Source of the DNA: Alloalcanivorax xenomutans | GTDB lineage: Bacteria; Pseudomonadota; Gammaproteobacteria; Pseudomonadales; Alcanivoracaceae | Length of the DNA stretch: 45,382 bases | Reading direction: 5' to 3' | Assembly (NCBI RefSeq): GCF_900217905.1 | Contig: NZ_OBMO01000030.1 | Span: 1-45,382, forward strand | Shown: in pieces, positions 41,319-45,382 of the stretch | How the letters are laid out: the number at the start of each line of letters is the position of its first letter | How positions within the stretch are numbered: the stretch's first letter is position 1 | Position numbers and translations under genes: made by a program | Notes under the pieces: model-generated | What the model was told of the DNA's origin: nothing | The model's input: only the letters and a program-made list of their open reading frames with translations | The model's database searches: none

Positions 41319-42151
41319 CGCCGCATCAGCTTCTGGCCGGCCACCATCAGACGTTGGTAGCTGGTCGGCAGCAGCCGTTGCATGCCATCGATGGCCAGGG
41401 CGTCGGAGCCGATCAGTACCCGACGTTTGTTGGCCCGCACGCCCTTGAGGATGGTCCGGGCCGCTTCCTCGGGGGTGGTGCGGAACAGTTTTTCGAAATC
41501 CCGGCGGGCCTTGTCGGCATCGGTGCCGGTGATCTTTTCCATGCCGCTGCCCATGCGGGCGTTACGGGCGATATTGGTCTTGATACCGCCCGGATGCACG
41601 GTGGTGCACGAGACCCCGCCGTTCTCGATCTCAAGCTCCTGGCGCAGGGACTCGGTGAAGCCCCGAACCGCGAACTTGGCGGCGTTGTAGGCGGATTGGG
41701 TCGGCACGCCAATCAGTCCGAAGACACTGGAAACGTTGACGATGTGCCCTTCGCCCGCGGTTTTCAGGTGTGGCAGGAAGGCCTTGGTACCATACACCAC
41801 GCCCCAGAAATTGATGCCCATGAGCCACTCGAAGTCCTCATAGCTCATCTCTTCCACGGACGCGCCCAGAGCGACGCCCGCATTATTGATGACCAGATGG
41901 ACGGCGTCAAAGTGGGCGATCACTTCGCCGGCGAAGGTATAAACCGCGTCCCGGTCAGCCACATCGAAAACCTTGGACATGACTCGTTCCGAATCCAGGC
42001 CAAGCGCTTCGACGGTCTCCCGCAGGCCTGCCTCGTTGACGTCGGAGAGTGCCAGTTTGGCGCCCTGGGCAGCCAGTTGGCCGGCCAATGCGCGGCCGAT
42101 GCCGGAGCCGGCGCCGGTGATCACCGCAACCTTGTCCTTGAAACTTTTCAT
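41315..42151 (-). CDS. Short-chain dehydrogenase/reductase
   Basis: Classical SDR, 278 aa. NAD(P) motif TGAGSGIGR at 12-20, NNAG at 89-92, catalytic Ser141/142 in VNVSSVFG, and Tyr155-x3-Lys159 in AYNAAKFAVRGF. The C-terminal part (about 185-278) is long and basic (VRANKRRVLIGSDALAIDGMQRLLPTSYQRLM), as in SDRs annotated as acetoin- or fatty-alcohol-related reductases. ATG at 42151 has GGGGA upstream; the ATG at 42166 does not. Substrate unknown. The stop codon falls in the repeat fragment. Confidence 0.9.
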   Translation of the reverse strand: MKSFKDKVAVITGAGSGIGRALAGQLAAQGAKLALSDVNEAGLRETVEALGLDSERVMSKVFDVADRDAVYTFAGEVIAHFDAVHLVINNAGVALGASVEEMSYEDFEWLMGINFWGVVYGTKAFLPHLKTAGEGHIVNVSSVFGLIGVPTQSAYNAAKFAVRGFTESLRQELEIENGGVSCTTVHPGGIKTNIARNARMGSGMEKITGTDADKARRDFEKLFRTTPEEAARTILKGVRANKRRVLIGSDALAIDGMQRLLPTSYQRLMVAGQKLMRR

Positions 42152-42267
42152 GTTGGAAATCCCCATGAGTACGTGGAGCGGAGTGTACCGGCATCGATCA
42201 TGCAGAACGGGCCAATTGCCGGCGAGGGACTGGCTGTGACGCCGCTGGTGGCGGGCCCTGATGTCGA

Positions 42268-43020
42268 TCAGTGGGAGTCGGGCTGGGGGCTGAACTGGCC
42301 GCTTTCCAGGGCGGAGGCGATGGCTCGGCGGCTGATCGCCATGGCGTTTTCCACTGCCTGCTCATCGTCGCCGTCGACAATAATCGGAGTGTGAAGGGTG
42401 ATCCGCGCCGGACCGGGCTGCATACGCAGGGTATCCGGCGGCAGGATGTCGCGGGTACCGGTAAGGGTGACGGGCAGAATCGGCAGCTCAAGATCCTGGG
42501 CCATGCGGAAAGCGCCTTTCTTGAACGCCAACAGCTCGCCGCTACGGCTGCGGGTGCCCTCGGGGAAGAACAGGATGCTGGTGCCACCGACCAACTGGCG
42601 CTTGGCGTTTTCCAGGCTGGCCAGAGCCTGCTCGTGATTGCTCCGGTCGATGAAGATGTGGCCCAGTACTTCACAGGCGTAGCCGATCAGCGGCACGCGC
42701 CGCAATTCCTGCTTCATCACCCAACGGAAATCCACCCCCAGATGGCCGTAAAGCACCCAGATGTCGTACTGGCTCAGATGATTGGCGACGATCACATAGC
42801 TCTGATCGGGATCCAGCTGTTCGCGGCCATGGATGTGGACGGAAACGCCACTGAGCAGCAAGCCCAGGCGGGACCACGGCACGGCGGTCAGACGCCCGGC
42901 CCGGCGTGGCCCGACGAAGGGGCTGAGCACCATGCACAGGATCCACAGTGCCACGGTGGCCAAGACCATGAGAGGAACGAAAACCAACCAGCAATAAACA
43001 AAGAAAAGGGCGTTGACCAC
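42268..43020 (-). CDS. PlsC-like 1-acyl-sn-glycerol-3-phosphate acyltransferase
   Basis: A 250-aa inner-membrane acyltransferase. Motif I NHLSQYD (H-x4-D), the FRWVMKQELRRVPLIGYACEVLGHIFIDRSN region (motif II) and FPEGTRSRSGELLAFKKGAF (motif III) are all present; motif IV is near PILPVTLTGTRDILP. It transfers an acyl chain to lysophosphatidate or a related lysophospholipid. The N-terminus is hydrophobic (VVNALFFVYCWLVFVPLMVLATVALWILCMVL). The frame is open to 43068 with only a TTG; the GTG at 43020 has GGGAG eight bases upstream and is preferred. It is separate from the SDR by 116 bases. Confidence 0.88.
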   Translation of the reverse strand: MVNALFFVYCWLVFVPLMVLATVALWILCMVLSPFVGPRRAGRLTAVPWSRLGLLLSGVSVHIHGREQLDPDQSYVIVANHLSQYDIWVLYGHLGVDFRWVMKQELRRVPLIGYACEVLGHIFIDRSNHEQALASLENAKRQLVGGTSILFFPEGTRSRSGELLAFKKGAFRMAQDLELPILPVTLTGTRDILPPDTLRMQPGPARITLHTPIIVDGDDEQAVENAMAISRRAIASALESGQFSPQPDSH

Positions 43021-43328
43021 GACCGCGACTCCCGATCCACCACTGCGTGCCCGAACACGTCCGTCCAAACAAGGATATGCACTATGTTAGAGCAGATGGC
43101 CGAATATGACAGGTGGATTTTGGAATTGTTACGCTTTTGTCAAAGTGTTGCCGCAGTCGACGTTTTTCGGCGGAATTTCCGTTATTAATGCGGCGCAATG
43201 TTAAAAATAGCGGCTCAAGTGCAAGTAAATGGATATTGAGCGCCGCGGTCGGAGCGAAGAACGCTAGAGGATAAATTGTAACCAGTGTTAACCTTCGTTT
43301 TTCATACGAATAGAAGAAGCCGATCTAC
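43021..43328. other. Divergent acyltransferase/sialidase-like intergenic region
   Basis: 308 AT-richer bases. A perfect minus-strand TTGACA at 43138-43143 may be the acyltransferase -35 box, but no good -10 lies at 16-18 bases. On the plus strand the stretch before the sialidase-like gene has AT-rich blocks near 43180-43210 and 43272-43310. I see no small gene. Confidence 0.35.
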
Positions 43329-44609
43329 ATGGCCTTGAACAAATGGATGCATTGGGGGATGGGCGCCTTGTTGGTAGCGGCTTTCCTGGCGGGTTTGCCG
43401 GGGCATGCGCTGCAATCCGATCCTCCCTTTATAGCCGAACACGTTCCCTCTCACGATGTGGTCGATGGGCAGTGGCAGATGCGTTTCGCCTCCGATGCGG
43501 AAACCGCTCTGGTCCACGCCGCTTCCATGGTGGAGCTGCCGGATGGCCGTCTGCGTGCCTTCTGGTTCGCCGGCAGCCGGGAGGGAGCCCAGGATGTGGG
43601 CATTCACTCCTCCGTTTTTGATCCCGGCACCGGTGTCTGGAGTGAAGAAACCACCGTGGTCAGCCGGGATCAGATCAGCCAGGGCTGGGGCCGCCATGTG
43701 CGCAAGTTGGGTAATGCGGTGCCAGTTCTCGACGATAACGGCCGCATGCGCCTGTTCGTGGTGGCGGTAAGCTTCGGTGGCTGGGCCGCCAGCCGTATGG
43801 TGGTGCTGGAATCCTGGGATCAGGGGGCATCCTGGAAGTTTGATCGGGCCTTGACCACTTCGCCCTTCCTCAACATCAGCACGCTGGTGAAGACGCCGCC
43901 GTTGCGATTCGCCGATGGCTCGGTTGGGCTGCCGGTCTATCATGAGATGATCGGCAAATTCGGTGAGATGCTGCGTCTGGATGAGGATAACCGGATTCAG
44001 GACAAGTCCCGCATCGGCCATGGCCGCAAAGCGATTCAGCCGCTGGTGCTGGTGGACAGTCCGCACCGCGCCACCGCTTTCCTCCGCAACGAGAGCGACG
44101 ACCACCCGGGCATGCTCTACCGCAGTGATACCTACGACGGCGGTGTCGAATGGACGCCGCTGGTCTCCTCCGGACTGCCCAACCCCAGCGCCGCTGTTGG
44201 CGGTGTGGCGTTGAGCGAGGGGCATTGGTTGCTGGTGGCGAACTGTAATTCGGTGGAACGAGACGATCTGTGCATGCGCGAAACCCGGGACAGCGGCCGC
44301 ACCTGGACCGATCGCATCTACTTTCATAATCGCGCATCCTGGCGCGGTGGCGACCTGGAAGAAAACCGCTTCCTCAACATGATCGGCGAGGAACTGGAAG
44401 GCACCTTCGGCGTTATCCGCGATCAGCCCTATCTGCAACGGGTGGAACACAACAAGTGTTTCCCGCGCGGTTGTGAATTCCAATACGACTATCCCTACGT
44501 TATTCAAGCCAGCAATGGTGATCTCCACGTGCTTTATACCTGGAATAAATCCGCCATCCGGCATGCCTGGTTGCCGGCCAGACAGCCGGGCAAAGGGGGG
44601 AGAGGGTGA
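43329..44609 (+). CDS. Sialidase-like (BNR/Asp-box) secreted protein
   Basis: A 426-aa predicted secreted six-bladed propeller. An N-terminal hydrophobic signal sequence is visible (MHWGMGALLVAAFLAGLPGHA). It shows Asp boxes (S/T-x-D-x-G-x-x-W) at 162-169 (SWDQGASW) and 319-326 (TRDSGRTW), plus a degenerate one near 266-275, and the RLRAFWFAGSREGAQDVGIHSSVF stretch typical of the PF13088 sialidase-like group. No classical FRIP motif is present. Proteins of this group are often annotated as exo-alpha-sialidase, but most have no tested activity. It is translationally coupled to the following membrane-protein gene (TGATG overlap). Confidence 0.8.
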   Translation: MALNKWMHWGMGALLVAAFLAGLPGHALQSDPPFIAEHVPSHDVVDGQWQMRFASDAETALVHAASMVELPDGRLRAFWFAGSREGAQDVGIHSSVFDPGTGVWSEETTVVSRDQISQGWGRHVRKLGNAVPVLDDNGRMRLFVVAVSFGGWAASRMVVLESWDQGASWKFDRALTTSPFLNISTLVKTPPLRFADGSVGLPVYHEMIGKFGEMLRLDEDNRIQDKSRIGHGRKAIQPLVLVDSPHRATAFLRNESDDHPGMLYRSDTYDGGVEWTPLVSSGLPNPSAAVGGVALSEGHWLLVANCNSVERDDLCMRETRDSGRTWTDRIYFHNRASWRGGDLEENRFLNMIGEELEGTFGVIRDQPYLQRVEHNKCFPRGCEFQYDYPYVIQASNGDLHVLYTWNKSAIRHAWLPARQPGKGGRG

Positions 44610-45238
44610 TGCTGGTGTCCGTAGTGGTTTGCGCTTTTATTCTGGTGGCGGTGTCGCTGCGTCTGTCCAGCCGCTGGCCGGTACGCCGCCGTGCTCTGGT
44701 GGCGGCCGCGGTGCTGGTGTTGTCGCTCCTGCCGTTTCCTTATGGCCTGGCGCCCTGGGTGCTCAGTTACCTGGGGGACTTCAGTCTGACCTCCGGCATG
44801 TTGGCGTTGCTGGCCATTCTGCATCGCCTGCGCGGCCATCAGTTCCTTTCCATGGGGCAGACCCGAATGGCCTGTCTGCTGCTGGTGTTTCTGGCTCTGT
44901 GGTTCTATCCGATGAGCCTGGGTTCCAGCTACGAGGACCCGTATGCCTGGGGGTTCGGTGATCTGATATTCAGCTGCATGCTGCTGCTATTGGGTGTGGT
45001 GGCCTGGCTGAGCCGCGCCTATGCCAGTTGCATTATTCTGGTGGTGGCGCAACTGGCCTACGCCTGGCGTCTGCTGCCGTCCGATAATCTCTGGGACTAT
45101 CTGATTGATCCCTGGCTGGTGTTCTGGGCCAGCGGCTGGCTGATCCGTGATCGCCTGCTGGCGCGCCGGGCCCGTCAGCGTCTGGCGGTGAGCCAGCCGG
45201 AGGCGGCATCGGCGGCGCCTGTCCGTACCGAATCCTGA
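44609..45238 (+). CDS. Multi-pass membrane protein coupled to the sialidase-like gene
   Basis: I do not recognise the family. From the ATG at 44609 it is 209 aa with about six hydrophobic segments (VSVVVCAFILVAVSL, ALVAAAVLVLSLLPF, GMLALLAILHRL, ACLLLVFLALWFYPM, FGDLIFSCMLLLLGVVAWLS, ASCIILVVAQLAYAW and WLVFWASGWLI), and a basic and alanine-rich C-terminal tail. The conserved-looking motif WFYPMSLGSSYEDPYAWGFGDL lies between helices. The start overlaps the stop of the sialidase-like gene (TGATG), so the two products are probably made in fixed ratio and may act together at the envelope. Confidence 0.75.
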   Translation: MLVSVVVCAFILVAVSLRLSSRWPVRRRALVAAAVLVLSLLPFPYGLAPWVLSYLGDFSLTSGMLALLAILHRLRGHQFLSMGQTRMACLLLVFLALWFYPMSLGSSYEDPYAWGFGDLIFSCMLLLLGVVAWLSRAYASCIILVVAQLAYAWRLLPSDNLWDYLIDPWLVFWASGWLIRDRLLARRARQRLAVSQPEAASAAPVRTES

Positions 45239-45382
45239 GTAGAGCGCGGGTACAAGCAGGCGAACAGGCACACTCTCACGAAGCCGCTGTAATCGGATGG
45301 ACTCGCCCTCGCCGAGGCGTCTAGGCGCCACGGTGGCATTCTAAACATGTCAACGACAGCGAGGGCGAGCCCATGAAACAGC
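45239..45382 (+). other. Possible insertion-sequence left edge, cut by the window
   Basis: GGACTCGCCCTCGC (about 45299-45312) and GCGAGGGCGAGCCC (45358-45371) are near-perfect inverted copies. The second is followed at once by ATGAAACAGC, which continues off the end of the window; the AGGG inside the repeat could serve as its ribosome binding site. This looks like the start of an insertion sequence or of a gene with a hairpin leader. Family cannot be stated from ten bases. Confidence 0.4.

Noticed and set aside
43302-44564. 420-aa open frame on the minus strand opposite the sialidase-like gene
   Set aside because: The plus strand encodes a signal peptide and Asp boxes; the minus frame has no recognisable feature.
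43329-44609. True sialidase (nanH-type)
   Set aside because: Asp boxes are present but no FRIP motif or clear catalytic arginine triad can be identified, and no sialic-acid catabolism genes are nearby; I keep it as sialidase-like only.

Overview
The window reads as chromosomal DNA of a high-GC, aerobic, lipid- and hydrocarbon-using gammaproteobacterium. I infer an Alcanivorax/Alloalcanivorax-like organism. The reasons are the overall protein similarity, an AlkL/OmpW-type outer-membrane protein, an oleate hydratase, an acyl-CoA ligase with an acyl-CoA dehydrogenase, and core genes (miaB, ybeZ, ybeY, corC, lnt, rhlB) of gammaproteobacterial type. I see no rRNA, tRNA, CRISPR array or prophage. 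The only mobile signals are REP-like palindromes, a 272-bp MITE-like inverted-repeat element, and a possible insertion-sequence edge at the right end.

Layout. 0-6.4 kb (minus strand) is an inorganic-sulfur block: a DASS/SLC13 anion symporter, a MITE-like element, a SulP transporter, a protein fusing a BLH-type sulfurtransferase/phosphatase to a type II sulfide:quinone oxidoreductase, and a metallo-beta-lactamase-fold persulfide dioxygenase, with a clear promoter and possible operator upstream. 6.4-8.3 kb holds a SnoaL-like protein and lnt. 8.7-19.0 kb (plus strand) is an accessory catabolic island: cyanase, a LysR regulator, a complete tripartite tricarboxylate transporter (tctC-tctB-tctA), an AMP-forming acyl-CoA ligase, an acyl-CoA dehydrogenase, a porin and a secreted beta-lactamase-fold serine hydrolase. 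An AAATARTAT-type motif upstream of lysR, tctC and the ligase suggests one regulon. 19.1-21.6 kb (minus) is corC-ybeY-ybeZ. 21.7-27.4 kb (minus) is a sulfate ABC transporter operon, sbp-cysT-[oleate hydratase]-cysW-cysA, with a fatty-acid gene in its middle. miaB follows at 27.5-28.8 kb.

The conserved gammaproteobacterial order miaB-ybeZ-ybeY-corC-lnt is therefore preserved in order and strand, but it is interrupted twice: by the sulfate/oleate-hydratase block and by the catabolic island.

29.2-31.1 kb (plus) is a copper-delivery set (SCO1/SenC, PCuAC) followed by a secreted endonuclease/exonuclease/phosphatase-fold protein. 31.2-45.2 kb is mixed: a TorF-type porin, a small lipoprotein, an M14 carboxypeptidase, a YiiX-like papain-fold enzyme overlapping convergently with an isoprenylcysteine-methyltransferase-like membrane protein, a PIN-PhoH ATPase, an unrecognised helical protein, an OmpW/AlkL protein, glpE, rhlB, a DUF938 methyltransferase, an SDR, a PlsC-like acyltransferase, and a coupled pair of sialidase-like secreted protein and multi-pass membrane protein.

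The most interesting items are the catabolic island with its shared operator, the two disruptions of conserved operons, the BLH-SQR fusion that seems to lack the second redox cysteine, the MITE-like element whose CTAG end provides gene stop codons, and the sialidase-like/membrane-protein pair.
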